This document shows, in pieces, positions 1-12,478 of a stretch of DNA of 64,000 nucleotides; position 1 is the stretch's first letter; each line of letters starts with the position of its first letter. Below the pieces are notes generated by a model. The model did not search any database, was not told the DNA's origin, and saw nothing but the letters and a program-made list of their open reading frames with translations. The stretch is from Phycomyces nitens. Its lineage: Eukaryota > Mucoromycota > Mucoromycetes > Mucorales > Phycomycetaceae. Both the position numbers and the translations under genes were made by a program. The stretch covers positions 682,001 through 746,000 of the forward strand of contig JAHRBC010000004.1 of assembly GCA_022702545.1 (NCBI GenBank), in the 5' to 3' direction.

Positions 1-3000
1 GGTCGCTTGATCTTTATACAATCAAGTTCTACTGGTGTTTATATAGCTAGGATAAATATATATCTAAATATAATGTTTGATTATTATGGCGGGTGTGGGT
101 ACAAGAATAAAAGTTCCAAGATATATATGATATTTTCTGTCCTCTAGCTAGTATTCATGTTAGGAGTGTAAGGGAACTGGCTGTTGAGGGACAATATTGA
201 CACCTGTGGAGATGTGTACAGCTTACCAAAAACTCTCTCGATAAATAATAAGAGAATGGACTGTTGTGGTTCATTATTAAAGGTAAGAGTTAATACGACA
301 TTGCAATCAGGAAAGTTTGTAAAAGATATAGAATTGACTCGAGCCACATTCCATCCATTTCTAGTATATCATTCCCGGTGAATACCATGAAGAGCACATG
401 GTTTTTGAAATAAAAAAAAAGACAAATGAGTTGTTAGTATGTAGCAAATATATTTGTGTCTACATTTATTGTCCCAAGTAGAAAGCCCATAATTAAGGAT
501 TGTCAAAGCCAGACGTTAAAGTCGCCTAATCCTCCCGACATGTCATCTTGATAAACACTCTTAATCCCAAGTTTTAAACCTTCAAACTTGCAAGCACCCT
601 TTTGTTGTGGTTACATTACTAACAGAAGAAAAGTTATCAACATTAAATAATATGGTAAGCTGAGGATAGAAAGAAACCTTGAGTGAATATATGATTTATA
701 AAAATTAGGAATTTTTATTCACGGTCAATAATCTTGTTTTTTCTTTGACACCATAATTCCTATTATTGCCAAGGACATGTGCCTTTTATTGGGGCACTAG
801 AGGAGACACTGAAACTACAATGTAATCTGCACTAAAATACGGTAACTATATATTATATAATCAAAATATGAATAAAAAAGAAAGAGTTTAAGTATTACTA
901 AAGCTAATAAAAACCAAATAAAGTTACTTGCAATCTATTTGTAATATTTTTGAATATATCAATACGAACAAAATAATCAATAAATATTATGCTCAAAGTA
1001 CCAAAGTAGAAGTCTAGATAAGAATATTAGTAGAAAATAAACCTACTATATTACTACTGCAATTTGGCAGTTTTATTTCTACAAAATAACTGTGCAATTT
1101 GGCTGTTGGTATACTCGGAAAAATGCTGTATTATGATAGCTCTCAAATGTATACTTTAGATATTAAATGTGTATACTCTTTTTAACTATACGAACACAAA
1201 TCAAGGTATTTAGTAAAAGATCAGTATTAATCTAGACTTTTATTTTCTGGCTAATACATTATAAGGTCGTGAAAAGGATTATAGACCGGAATTTTTAAAG
1301 TGGCTATGCTCCATTTTTCTTCTTTTCTTTTTTCTCGTGCTTAACTATCAATGACAGAAACCTTGCCATTAATTCTCTTTTTACTTTCTTATCCTTTTGA
1401 TTTTCCTTTATATTTACTGGTATCTATTGTACTTGTGGAATTAATTGAAATTATATATTTATCGAACAACTTACACGGTTAGATGCATAAAAAGAAAATA
1501 ATACTTTAGTGAATCTCTCTTTTATAGCCTGATTTGCCGTTTGTTGTAATTAAATATCACAATGTCACTTTAATATTCTGATAATACCCTCTTTAAGCAC
1601 CTACACCATATATTTCTTATTATACATGTTCTTTTTGCTGGAACTTCCTAACCATAAAAGAAATACTATCTTGTAAGCTATAATAGACGCAATATATGCA
1701 ATTACTATACAAATTGCTAATAAATATCTATTAAAAATATTGATGTCAATCTATTTTCAAAAAGAAATAACCAGAAACCGAACCGACTTGTTTGTACAAC
1801 AAAACTGGGATAATCTTTTCAGTGATTAATAAAATCCACAAAATAAATATGATATGATATGATACCACTATTGTAAATGATCAATATTTCTTAAATATAA
1901 TACCCAATAATAAGCATATTGAGAATATGATATATTTAACCTTTGCGCAATTTGAGGCCGTCTAGTTTTTCTTGGGCTACTGTATACTATAGTATAGTGA
2001 CCCTAAAAAGGGGCGGGGAGATAATCTTTAATCTTTCTTTTTAGAATAATCTATTTGGAAAATGTTACCAGAAGTTTGTAGTATCTTCTTTTTTTTTTAA
2101 AAAAAAAAAAGACATATCCGTATCCATATCTAATTGCTCCCAATTTGAGTATATCTTTTGAGGAACAAAATGCCAAAGATATCGTTCTTTAAGTTATGTG
2201 GGTATGTTATGTACACGGTATTCGTGTGGCTGGTATTGATACTCTTCCATGGTTGTACATTATAATTAAAGCAATATTATATCATTAATCGAGTATTTGG
2301 CAAAGTTTACATGTGTATAGCTTATCTTGAACCATATCACGATTAAATAAATTAGATTATATATATATATAGTCTTTAATGTATACCGCTTCAGGCCATT
2401 GTAAATGATTTATATCCACTTGAGCTGATAATTCAATCATAATTAAATTGCTATCGCATGATACAGATTTAATTACACAAAGAGTTTGTGTATCTTCGTT
2501 ATATTTCCTGGGGTAGAGCTCTATATTATATATACACTTTTTTTCCACACATAAAACAGAAGAACAAAAGTGTGGTATCAAAAGATTAGTTAAAGGTTAA
2601 ACAAAGCATGCCAGAATAATGTATAGATGGTCTCTATACTATTTTAAAAAAGTGCTTGAATAGCGGGAGCATATACTTGTAGATTATGGTGTATCCACTA
2701 TTTATAAAAGGCTGTATTGTGCTCTTGTATTCAATAATCTAAAGAAGATGGCTTTTACGCAAAATACTTGCAATATTAGGACAGATATTATATTACTGTT
2801 TAAACTTTTGGGTAATAGGCACTTTTAAAGTATGGACTATAATAGGTTATCCAAGAGTATTTTTTTTTGGAAACAAATCTTAACCAAAATCAAATGGAGA
2901 CCAAGTCTTGTAAAACAAGTTCAAGGTTGACACTTTTAATAGCTTTTTGTAAAGCCACATAGTCCCAAATATACCTTGTTTTTATGGTAGACACGATGTT

Positions 3001-3734
3001 TATAAGCTTGGATATTTTTATATATTGGACATTTTAAATGTAATTTGTACGGTTATCCAGAAATTACTTTTGGTCCCTAATAATCTATAATTGCTTTTTG
3101 CCTTGGTGTCCCTGTCGTCAGGACCGCTGAGTATCTTGCCTTTTATATTCTATGCCCAATACAGCATCAAAGTTTTATTTCTAGTCTCAAAAATCGGTTG
3201 ATGCCATGCTTTTGGCAGACTCCTTGCAAGACCTTGAAAAGTTTACTGGATAGAAATATTTGATACCATTTTTTCTTCTTCTTCTTCTTAAAAATATAGT
3301 CAACAAATATTGTTTAGAGAATAAAATGCTTTAAAGCCACTTGATGAGCAATAATATCCATACATTTATTTCACAGCTCTATGAAAAAAAAAGATATAGT
3401 GCATACTTGGAATTAGTTTTATCCATGATAAAATGCTAAATTTCTGACAAATATCCTGCGTTATGTAATGTGAAACGATTTATGCAATGGCTGATTGGTT
3501 ACTAAACAATCTACAGAATCAAGGCCACTAAACTCGAATAGTCTTTGACATTTTTGTACAATAGACCGCTTTCATGAAATATTCCAATAGTTGTTGCCTT
3601 TAAGGTGCATATGGAGATATAATGCTTTAATGTATGGTTTATGTAGATGTTTTAGATTCCTAGACTTTATTAGCATACCAGCCTTTGATATTCAAGAGTT
3701 GTATTGAAATCTTTTGTTTTTATATGACCAATGT
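1..3734. other. AT-rich intergenic DNA, no gene seen
   Basis: No open frame here is longer than about 75 codons and none resembles a known family. The sequence is strongly AT-rich with many short A/T runs, for example near 2091-2110, and short TA runs near 2358-2372. I see no tRNA, no convincing terminal repeats and no coding-like stretch. It may hold the distal flank of the decayed transposon that follows, but nothing supports that directly. Confidence 0.6.
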
Positions 3735-4430
3735 TCAGGTATGCACAGAGAAATAGAAGGCTAGACTACTATATTGATGACCGTGTTCACAAGGGGGTTT
3801 CCTAGTCTTGCATGCTTTTGTTATTGTTGTTATTATCTCGGAATAGAAATTTATTAAGGTAGGTAACAAGTTGTTTTTCTTTTGCAAAACAGCTACAAAC
3901 ATTTTCGGTTGGATACAGATCAGGGTTTGATGGTGGCCAGAGACATTTAAGCCAAGATTTGTACTGTTCAGCTTTGTGTGCCTTGTAATTCCCAATGATG
4001 TCCTTTTGGAACACATGGGTTCAGAAAAAGCAATAAAGAAAAAAAAGAGAGAATGCGAGGGATTTGTTTAAAGAAAAAAAAGAATAGTCGAAATGATTCC
4101 AAGGTCTGATTGCAGATATGATCGCATTAATTCTTTTCCCAGAAAACGATGGGTCCGTCATTTTGAATATCAGAGTATTATTTTCACAAGTGCACACCAT
4201 GTACCAATTGGAACTATGTGCGTCATGGAGCAAGTTTTTTTTTTCGGATTACAGGGTTTATTGAATTATTATCGATATAGACCATGTACCACAAGAAACA
4301 CAAAGGGTCAGACTGGAGACAAAAGGCGTGCAAAGTGGTTGGATCTTACCTTGTTACATACAGAAACTGTATTTTGGCATCGTAGATCGACTCAAGAAAC
4401 TTGGGGTTTCTAAATGCCTTTAAAGTTTCG
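3735..4430 (-). pseudogene. Decayed Tc1/mariner (IS630-type) transposase
   Basis: Read on the minus strand, 3802-4014 encodes a frame with WPPSNPDLYPTENV, the end signature of Tc1-type DDE transposases (usual form WPAQSPDLNPIENLW), preceded by KAEQYKSWLKCL. Upstream on the same strand, near 4135-4225, another frame has SMTHIVPIGTWCALVK, which resembles the VWGCM(T)..G region between the first and second catalytic Asp. The pieces lie in different frames and are broken by stops, so the copy is dead. The N-terminal DNA-binding part and terminal inverted repeats were not found; the limits are approximate. Family assignment rests on the PSNPDLYPTEN motif; transposon activity is ruled out by the breaks. 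Confidence 0.7.
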
Positions 4431-7353
4431 GGCAGCTTGTAAGTGAAGTAGACCAGGACATATAATCAGCTCACCAAAAACTGATTTAACTTCAGATTAT
4501 TTGTCAAACATTCTTATTATATTAATATACCCGCCACAGCCAGATAAAGCTAATTAGCCACATATGGCTGCGAAATAAAGAGTTCAAAATCCAAACACAT
4601 TAATATAACCCTTTTAACCAATCAGCAGGACGCACATCTAGATATCTCCAAAGATTTAGTTTTCCTTAACCAATCGTTGCTAGGTAAAATGCCTCTGAGG
4701 AGCAAAACCTCGTGCTGTACACTGGTGGTCATATTATAAATCTTCACCTCAGATTTATTCTTTGCTGACAAACACGGATTCTAAAGACATGTATTACTTT
4801 CCTTTATTTCTGTAACATTCGGCCAGGTATATGGGTGTAAAACTCCTTATTTCTCGGACTTAACCTCATGTATACGTACACCTGTTACTATTTCTCCAAA
4901 TGCAATTATGTTATGACCATGTGATTTGAATTTAACCTTCTTGATTTCTATGTAGCGTCTTTTTTGTACGAATAGCTTATATTCAAAAAACAATAATAAC
5001 AATAATACTAATGTGCGCAGCTCCTCTTATTCCAAAAAGTCTAATTTCCATTGAGTTTTGTTGGGTAAAAAAAAAAAAGTATTAGATTTACTATTTTTAT
5101 AAAGATATTTTTATACTTATAATCGTAGGCAGTTTCAGATTGTGAGAATTTACCAATTGTATCCTCACAAAGACATATATAATTTTAATAATTATTCCAA
5201 TTAGTTTTCTTTCTAACTCTTATAGAACAGCTACCTATTTCTTATCAGTATACCCAAAATAATCCACCTGTGCTCCTCAAGAGTACCACAGATGACTGTA
5301 ATACTTTTAATACAAGTCCAATTATATAGGCGCCAAACAATCTCCATTTGATTTCTTAAAAGAATATCCTAGTGGATCTATCCTTATTAGCCCATAAATA
5401 TTCTCAGGGTCTATTTTAGTGTACATGCATTGGCATTGCAAAAGAAAAAAAAGCACAATAGTACTATGCACCTCCAACGAGATTTCAGCACTGGCATTAT
5501 AGCTATTGAATATATTTATTCCTCGTGAGAGAATTCCTCTGAATTAATAAAGAGCATTTCAATGGAACACACATGTCATTGGCCTTGTTTTATACCAAAA
5601 AATCCCCATTAATATATATCATTGATAAAATAACTCATTACTATTTTTAACAAAATAATAAAGAGACTATTAGGTCATCAAAAGTGTGTCAGGAGGAGCA
5701 AATATTCCAACCATATGTAATCCCATAAACTCCCTAATGGTTTTCATTTCTTCAAATTATAGAAATTGGCGATTCAATTTTTTACACAAAGCGGGATCAG
5801 TAGTGAAACAATTGAGCTTTGAGGTAACGATATGGGTACTTTGTAGTTTTGGGTTGTTTGTACAAAAGAATGGTGTATTTTGAGAGATTGCGTCGGGTAT
5901 TTGTTTTTGTTTTGTTTTTTATAACAATGGCAAGTGTACAATTTGGTTCCAAGAAGACGGCATTGCAGAATATTGGAGGATTTTTTGTACACTCGAGCAC
6001 GCTATAGTGGCTACCAAATGTACTACGGTTTACATTCATTCAATAGAGTACAAGGGTGATTGCACATTATGTTTAAATAATACAAAAGATTACTGCGCCA
6101 GTCTGCCATTGTGGAATGCCAAGGGTACATTTTCTATCACACCCTTTATAGACCTAAAGAACAGTCGAGAATCTACATCATTTCGATAGACTTTTGGCCT
6201 AGTACGTCTTTTAATAGATCCCAAACACTAGCATTCCAGTTCAAGTATTGGGTAATTAGGACACCAATTAGATATCTGTGGGTTTTGTTGTGAATTTGAA
6301 ATCCTGGTTGGTGTTTACCATTGTATTGGACAATTCCTTTTTATTTCATTTCATTTTATAAATAGACTTTCAACCAAAAAGAAAAAAGATATCTTGATAC
6401 CACCACTTGTTAATATCTGGTAATAGTTATTTATCTATCTATTTATCTATTAAGAAAAGATGTTAGTTGACCAGATCCCAAATAGAGCAATAGATTTACA
6501 AGGCCAATATCTTTTTTGCCATTTATCAAAAATACCAATATCTACCAAAATAAATAAGTTTGAAAGTTGAGGCTCTGAAATACTGCCAACACCAAAATGT
6601 ATCTTGTAGATAAATAAAACCACATCATTCAAGAAAGAAAAATCATTCGTTTATTCCAAGGATTCTCTTTATAATAGAGCAAAAAGTGTTTGGATCTATA
6701 GGATCCTGGGTGATATAAACACAGACATATGATTTGTCATCCAGTATATGGTAAGAATAGTCTCTTTAGAATATTTAATTATAGCTACCTGTTTCTCAAA
6801 TGTCAATATTTCCTTGGGGTAGATACAAAATCCTCCAGTTTGATAATTCCAAACAGGAACTAAGCTGCATAAAGGCGTTTATTCTGAATTATTTGCTTCA
6901 ATGTTTTGTAAATAAAGAACATTTATGGATTCAGGCGCTTTGATCTGCTCACAGCTCAAAGAAAGCAAATGGGTCTAGGGAATTTGCCGATTAACATGTA
7001 TTCTTAAAACACACACACACACACACACACATACATACATACACATTGGATGCCCACCTTTTCTTTCTCTCTCTTTCTTTTCTCTCTCTCTCTTTTTTTT
7101 AAAAAATCTTTGAAAAAAACCCCAAATCTTCAACTGCGGCTTGAAAATATTCCAGAGGGTTTTGGAAATATATTTTGTAATCTATTAGTAAAGATGGCTT
7201 TTTAAACAGACCTAAAGGTTAGCTTGGCAAATATAGTGAAATACGTCACACAGTTTTTTTTTAAAAAAAAACATAAATTAGACTTCTTAAACTTCTTCAT
7301 AATGGCAATCTTTTCTTACTTTATACCATTCTCATTCAAGTCATCAAAATTTC
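4431..7353. other. AT-rich intergenic DNA
   Basis: Nothing in this stretch can be supported as a gene. Overlapping frames of 60-80 codons near 5690-6290 on both strands show no recognisable motif and no biased composition. The last 350 bases before the zinc-finger gene include a CA/CATA microsatellite and a pyrimidine-rich run (about 7059-7098), a common feature of fungal promoters and 5' leaders. Confidence 0.55.
7009..7043. repeat. (AC)n/(CATA)n microsatellite
   Basis: About 13 AC dinucleotides are followed by three ACAT-type tetranucleotides, then a CT-rich tract. It is a simple sequence repeat in the upstream region of the zinc-finger gene. Confidence 0.9.
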
Positions 7354-8046
7354 ATGCTCGCATACTCAATAAAGAACAACCCATCCCCAAACAACTCTTT
7401 CCACCTGGACTTCCCAAAAAACTCAAGTCCAAGCTCAATTTCAACAAAGAACCTTGTCAATCGAAAGAATGTCAAGGTGCCGATTCATGTCCTGGACCAG
7501 GATCTTCCAGTATCAAAACCTCCACAATTCAACAGCCTAAAATATACCAAAGACCTTGTTTCACCTACTGCGCCAATCTCACCCACCATAAAGAATCATA
7601 TGGACGAATTTCCTCCTACACCCTCCTTAGATAAATGTCAGTCTCCTTCACCAGTATGCTCTCCGGTCCTATATTCTGCCCTAAAAACAAACATAAGAGG
7701 ACACGAGAAAAAGCAATATATCTACAGTTCAGACTACCACGATAGATTAAGTATGCTTCATTTATCCGACAATTCATTGGACGGACACCGGGATAGCAAA
7801 ACAGGGAAACACAAGGGCCCAAGGATAGAATCAGGGATCAAAAGAAAGGCAGACAAAAATATTTTACGGTCACCAATCAAGAAGTTCAATTGCGCTGAAT
7901 GTGGGTATACGAGCAGTCGAAAGAGCAACTACACTCGCCATATTGAACAGCATGATGATTCGAGACGAAAATGGAAGTGTAATACGTGTGATAAATCATA
8001 CTCCAGCAAATTCAACCTTGAAAGACACAAAGACAGCACCCATTAG
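7354..8046 (+). CDS. C2H2 zinc-finger protein, two C-terminal fingers
   Basis: Single-exon frame of 230 codons from the ATG at 7354 to a TAG. The first ~170 residues are Ser/Pro/Lys-rich and probably disordered. The C-terminus has two adjacent C2H2 fingers: CAECGYTSSRKSNYTRHIEQH (C-x2-C-x12-H-x3-H, about residues 180-200) and CNTCDKSYSSKFNLERHKDSTH in pieces C-x2-C-x12-H-x4-H, ending two or three residues before the stop. A basic run (KRKADKN...RSPIKK) precedes them and could be a nuclear signal. The likely role is a sequence-specific DNA-binding regulator in the nucleus. Two fingers at the extreme C-terminus is a frequent layout in Mucorales, but I cannot name an orthologue. An overlapping frame at 7224-7634 is a shadow. 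An upstream exon cannot be excluded. Confidence 0.75.
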   Translation: MLAYSIKNNPSPNNSFHLDFPKNSSPSSISTKNLVNRKNVKVPIHVLDQDLPVSKPPQFNSLKYTKDLVSPTAPISPTIKNHMDEFPPTPSLDKCQSPSPVCSPVLYSALKTNIRGHEKKQYIYSSDYHDRLSMLHLSDNSLDGHRDSKTGKHKGPRIESGIKRKADKNILRSPIKKFNCAECGYTSSRKSNYTRHIEQHDDSRRKWKCNTCDKSYSSKFNLERHKDSTH

Positions 8047-8341
8047 AAAGCAAATCTACATTATGAACCATGAGATCCAGTTTAACAAGATCATTGTTCG
8101 CGAGAGTACCTGAAATCCCTCACCCACTCATTTCAATTCCAAATTACACTTATACATACAAACATACAAAACACACATTCTCATGGTGACATTTGAGTTC
8201 TTTTTTTTATTTTTTTTACCTTATTCTCTTTATACTTCAAAACCATACAGCTTTTTAAAGAATTATTATATGCCTTGTAGGAACATGTTAAATATATATA
8301 CACACATACACACAGATATATGATTGTAAATTAAAATCAAT

Positions 8342-8376
<35 letters not shown>

Positions 8377-8664
8377 TAGATATTATGAAATCACTATGAT
8401 TTTATCACTAGTCTCGAAAATACTTGCCAATTATAGTCAATACAAATTTGTTAAATGAAATTTATATATATATATATATATATCTTGCTCCACATTAAAA
8501 ATCATAAATGGAAAACAAAGTCCACTGTATCAATATAAATGCTTATTTCCTTATCCTTGCAAAATACAGCCAATAATATGTAGATCACTATATACTCGAG
8601 CATACAAGGGATTCTTGGGACCACACCCTCTGTTGTGCAACAAACAATCCTTCTCTATCTCTCA
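8047..8664. repeat. Intergenic region with AAT and TA microsatellites
   Basis: Contains an (AAT)n tract at about 8343-8373 and a (TA)n tract at about 8463-8483. No gene is visible. It holds the 3' flank of the zinc-finger gene and the promoter of the first F-box gene. Confidence 0.8.
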
Positions 8665-10446
8665 ATGTCTGCAGCTAAATTCCCACCAGAGATTCTTGCT
8701 GTAATTAGCACATTTCTCACAATCAATGACAAGTTACAATGTTCAATTGTCTGCAGGAACTGGAGGAGCTCATTTCAGTATGCTCTGTGGCACAAGTTGG
8801 AAATCAACTGGAAAAAACTCCACAACATTCTCAATGCATTTTCCAGTCCACAAAACATTTATGAGAATAATGGCCATCTTGTAAATGAGATTTGTTGGAC
8901 TGGAAGACTGGAAATCGGTGATGAATGCCTTTATGAGATCCAGCACTGCTTTCAAAACATACGCAAACTCGATATTCGCGCACTTGTGATTAGCAATCAC
9001 CACTTTGGTGTCAAGGCAGACTGGAACCTCTGGAGCAAACTGACCTTTTTGACCATGAAGATGCCCGAGGACAATGCAGTAAATCGAACGGAAAGACTCT
9101 TGGGTATCTTGAAATGCCTACCCCGTCTTGTTTCTTTGGATGTCCTAGATGACAGCTTCTCTTCTGTTGCCCCATATACCTGGGAAACCCTAGAAGGCAT
9201 TCATGAACACTTGCCACGACTAGAGTACATTACCCTCAAGATCCATTTCTGTGACGTACCTTCCAAGGACATTAGACGAATGGTGGATATCAAGCCAGCA
9301 AAGCCCATATCCAGTGTCAGGTTCCTGAAGCATAACCTGGATTTTGGGTGGACAAGATACCTTGGCCTAAAATACCCAAACGCGTCTGTACTCGAGTCAA
9401 AGACAGGCTACAGAGACGCTACTGTGGACATTTCATTTCCACAACAAGACACATTAACTTGGCTGCCAAATAGTTTCAAAGGTCTCCAATCAGTCGATAT
9501 CCAACAGCTAGCCGTCCTTGGTCCATATCACCAAATTTACTGGAAGGCACTCGGGCATCTGGTCAAATCGACCGAGTCTCTGACCTACGTCCTGGGCCTT
9601 AGTGGCATGATAAGAGGTTACCCCATAGAGTCCTTGAGCAGTTCATTTGATTTCTCTTCAAATACTCTCAAAAGCCTTACTCTTATAATCACATTGCCCT
9701 GTACAATCAAACCAAAGACCCCAATCTCATTTGGCATATACTCTTGTCTAAAAGATTTAGATGTGGATATCAATCAAGGAACATTCGAGCTCGATGACAT
9801 ATTGGCCAGCTGTGTATCCTTGAAGGACCTAAGAATACGGGCCAGGACCATCACCCTGAGGCGCCCGTCCCACCTAATAGCCCATGACTTGGAAAAAATA
9901 ACCCTTGTACCATCAGTAATTGGTCCACAAGTACTCGAATACCTTTCATTTTGCTGTAGAAAGTTGACTAAAATGGTCCTGAGGGACGCATTGATTCCAG
10001 TAACAGTATCCGAGGCTGGAGTACACCTGGATATCAACATGTCCTTTACAGAATTTCAACAACTAAATATCCACAATGTAGAGTTTCGTTGTCAAACAAG
10101 CGTGTCCAATCGAACATCTCTAAATCCAATGAGACTAGTCGTTATTGAACAGACTCACCCAGAAGAATCAAAGAACCAAGATCCCAAAGGTCTACAGCCA
10201 ATTGACCATGCGCAAATATGGTTTTATCAATACTGCGAAAAGAAATTTTATCGAAATAGAAGAGTAAGAATCCTTGAAGAAGACGAGGTTCGATATGCTC
10301 AGGCCTATTTTGAGACCCCTTTATTTTCAACCAAGTCTGGAGACCATGCAACCCAGTCATGGAAAGATGATCTTGTGAATGGATACATCACCTTGAAGTG
10401 CAAATATGTCCAGAAATACTTTATTCAAGATGGCATATATGAATAA
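8665..10446 (+). CDS. F-box protein, copy 1 of tandem array
   Basis: Intron-less, 593 residues from the ATG at 8665. The frame is open further up, but only a GTG precedes, and the paralogues all begin within a few residues of the (L/F)P(F)E(I/L)L motif. The N-terminal ~45 residues are an F-box: FPPEILAVISTFLTINDK, then CSIVCRNW and the aromatic LWHKLEI. F-boxes bind Skp1 and so recruit targets to an SCF ubiquitin ligase. The rest is Leu-rich, resembling irregular leucine-rich repeats (LTFLTMKMP, LPRLEYITLKI, LKSLTLII, LDINMSFTEFQQLNI), which would select the substrate. The C-terminal segment IWFYQYCEK ... SWKDDLVNGYITLKCKYV is shared with the four other copies. Substrate unknown. The gap to copy 2 is 217 bp. 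Confidence 0.88.
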   Translation: MSAAKFPPEILAVISTFLTINDKLQCSIVCRNWRSSFQYALWHKLEINWKKLHNILNAFSSPQNIYENNGHLVNEICWTGRLEIGDECLYEIQHCFQNIRKLDIRALVISNHHFGVKADWNLWSKLTFLTMKMPEDNAVNRTERLLGILKCLPRLVSLDVLDDSFSSVAPYTWETLEGIHEHLPRLEYITLKIHFCDVPSKDIRRMVDIKPAKPISSVRFLKHNLDFGWTRYLGLKYPNASVLESKTGYRDATVDISFPQQDTLTWLPNSFKGLQSVDIQQLAVLGPYHQIYWKALGHLVKSTESLTYVLGLSGMIRGYPIESLSSSFDFSSNTLKSLTLIITLPCTIKPKTPISFGIYSCLKDLDVDINQGTFELDDILASCVSLKDLRIRARTITLRRPSHLIAHDLEKITLVPSVIGPQVLEYLSFCCRKLTKMVLRDALIPVTVSEAGVHLDINMSFTEFQQLNIHNVEFRCQTSVSNRTSLNPMRLVVIEQTHPEESKNQDPKGLQPIDHAQIWFYQYCEKKFYRNRRVRILEEDEVRYAQAYFETPLFSTKSGDHATQSWKDDLVNGYITLKCKYVQKYFIQDGIYE

Positions 10447-10663
10447 AACTCGAGTTCTACATGATGTATAGTGTCACATTAGGCTTGCACAAGTCTCAAC
10501 ATGTGAAAAAAGGGGGGAGACAAGCAAGGTCGAGCCATTTAATTGCAGAGGTTTGATAGGCTTGTATTTAGTGGCTCAACCATCGGTAGCACAGTATGTC
10601 TCGAGAGTGTTTCTTTTGGCGTGATTTCAGCTGCGGAGTAACTTGTTTATTTGCTTCATCATT

Positions 10664-12478
10664 ATGCTGGCATCCAGATTGCCATTTGAGATCCTGACGA
10701 TTATTGCCAGCTTCGTTTCAACCGCCGATAAACTCGAATGTATAGTTGTCTCCAGGGCATGGAAAACTCCCTTTCAAGATTCCCTGTGGCGGATTATTCA
10801 GATTGATAGAAAAAGTCTAGAGACCATATGCGACCCATCCAGGCGAGATGTTTATGAGAGAAATGGGCATCGTGTGCGATCAATACAACTGTGTGGAGGA
10901 ATGAGAATAACCCATCAGCAGATCGACAGTCTACAGCACTGTTTTACGCATCCAAAACAGCTCAATGTCCTCCAGGCACGCCTTGACCAAGAAAGTTTTG
11001 GAGGAATGACAGACTGGAGCCGATGGAAATCATTGACTGATCTGACAATGTACGCACCTTGCCTAACTTCAGATCTTCTTACTGTAGAAATGGCCAGAGT
11101 GTTTCCTTGTTTGCCCTTTCTTACTCGTCTAGTGCTTGGGGTAACAGAGTTCTTCAAGGGATATCATTACACCTGGGAAACCCTGGAGATGCTTCATGCC
11201 AGCTTACCACGCCTTGAATACCTAGACACCGGACTACCCTTTGCCCCCGTCCTCACAAAAGACATGGCCAGAATCAAAAATGTCGCACCAGCAAGTTGTA
11301 TGACAGATCTTACACTTTCTGGTCTGAATATGAGTGTAGGCTGGTTAGTCTATTACTCTCTAAAGTACCCAAAACTAAGTGAATTCACATCGTATCCCGA
11401 ATGTTCTGGCATGATTCAACCTGGAGATGATTTTATGGACCATTGGAGCCTCTTGACCTTGCCAAATATCCTTTGTCTCAAGTCCGTGAATATTGTCCAG
11501 CATGCGACGGTTGGAAAACGGCAAAATATGTTTTGGAGGTTATTCCAGCAGTTTTTTGAGCCAGTCAAGCATTTAAAGTATATGCTCTACTTGACCGACC
11601 TGGTTTCTGGACAAACACAAGACGTCTTGGACGAGTGTATACAGCTTTCTTTGGGTACAGTCGAGACACTCGAAATCTTTATCAGATTTCCCTACAGAAA
11701 TAGGTTCAGTGATTCAATGAAACTTGGTGCATGTAGTCGACTGGTGGATCTAAAGATGGAACTGCCAGAAACAGTGGTTGAGTTTGACACTCTATTGACC
11801 AATTGTCCGGTTCTAAAGAATGTCCAATTGGACGATGTTCTGGTCAAGCTCTGCCAAAATACGTCCAAAACACCCGAGCCCCACTGTCTAGAAAGCATGT
11901 CTATAGAATTCTCAAAAGTCAGTTCGGATACATTAGGCTACATCTCACATCGCTGCAGAAAGTTGAGAAGCATGTCTCTAAGATACGTTGAAATCTATGG
12001 GACAGTATCTCAATACACGGGCACCCTTCTTCTGGACATGAGCTGGACTCAATTTGACCGACTAAGGCTCAATGGGATGGTCTACCGTGATAAGAAGCAC
12101 ATCCTAAACATACTTGCCATTGAACGAGTGAATGCAACCCCACAGAATGTCAATCAATTCAGGCCAAATTTGCCCCAGCCGGTTAACCAGCGACTGTGGT
12201 TCCATCGCTGCCTGGAAGACGACAATGATTCGCTGTATGATAAAGTGTGGATGCTTGGCAAGAAACAGGCTGCAATTGCCCGGGATTACTACACAGCATT
12301 TGCATCTTCGATATGGAACATGAACAGACTACCCGAGGCTCGACATGGCTCAAAACTTGTTGGAAAACGATATTGGAAAAAAGACCTCTCGAAAGGATAT
12401 GTAACCTTGCGATGCGGATACGTTGGCCAGTATTCTGTCGAGAGTGTCATCTTTGACCACAACACCCACTTCTTGTAA
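10664..12478 (+). CDS. F-box protein, copy 2 of tandem array
   Basis: Intron-less, 604 residues. The ATG at 10664 starts MLASRLPFEILTIIASF; an upstream in-frame TTG is not credible as a eukaryotic start. F-box at residues 1-45 (LPFEIL...CIVVSRAW...LWRIIQI), then Leu-rich repeats with family blocks DWSRWKSLTDLTMYAP, YTWETLEMLHASLPRLEYL, LLLDMSWTQFDRLRL, then LWFHRCLED and YWKKDLSKGYVTLRCGYV near the end. The likely role is substrate receptor of an SCF E3 ligase. The downstream neighbour of the same family starts 272 bp later. Divergence from copy 1 is high over the repeats but the order of blocks is the same, which points to old tandem duplication. Confidence 0.88.
   Translation: MLASRLPFEILTIIASFVSTADKLECIVVSRAWKTPFQDSLWRIIQIDRKSLETICDPSRRDVYERNGHRVRSIQLCGGMRITHQQIDSLQHCFTHPKQLNVLQARLDQESFGGMTDWSRWKSLTDLTMYAPCLTSDLLTVEMARVFPCLPFLTRLVLGVTEFFKGYHYTWETLEMLHASLPRLEYLDTGLPFAPVLTKDMARIKNVAPASCMTDLTLSGLNMSVGWLVYYSLKYPKLSEFTSYPECSGMIQPGDDFMDHWSLLTLPNILCLKSVNIVQHATVGKRQNMFWRLFQQFFEPVKHLKYMLYLTDLVSGQTQDVLDECIQLSLGTVETLEIFIRFPYRNRFSDSMKLGACSRLVDLKMELPETVVEFDTLLTNCPVLKNVQLDDVLVKLCQNTSKTPEPHCLESMSIEFSKVSSDTLGYISHRCRKLRSMSLRYVEIYGTVSQYTGTLLLDMSWTQFDRLRLNGMVYRDKKHILNILAIERVNATPQNVNQFRPNLPQPVNQRLWFHRCLEDDNDSLYDKVWMLGKKQAAIARDYYTAFASSIWNMNRLPEARHGSKLVGKRYWKKDLSKGYVTLRCGYVGQYSVESVIFDHNTHFL

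Noticed and set aside
7224..7634. 136-codon frame overlapping the small zinc-finger gene
   Set aside because: It overlaps in another frame, and only the 7354-8046 frame carries zinc fingers.
8635..8664. Upstream extension of F-box copy 1
   Set aside because: The extension would start at GTG, and paralogues start with ATG just before the (L/F)P(F)E(I/L)L motif.
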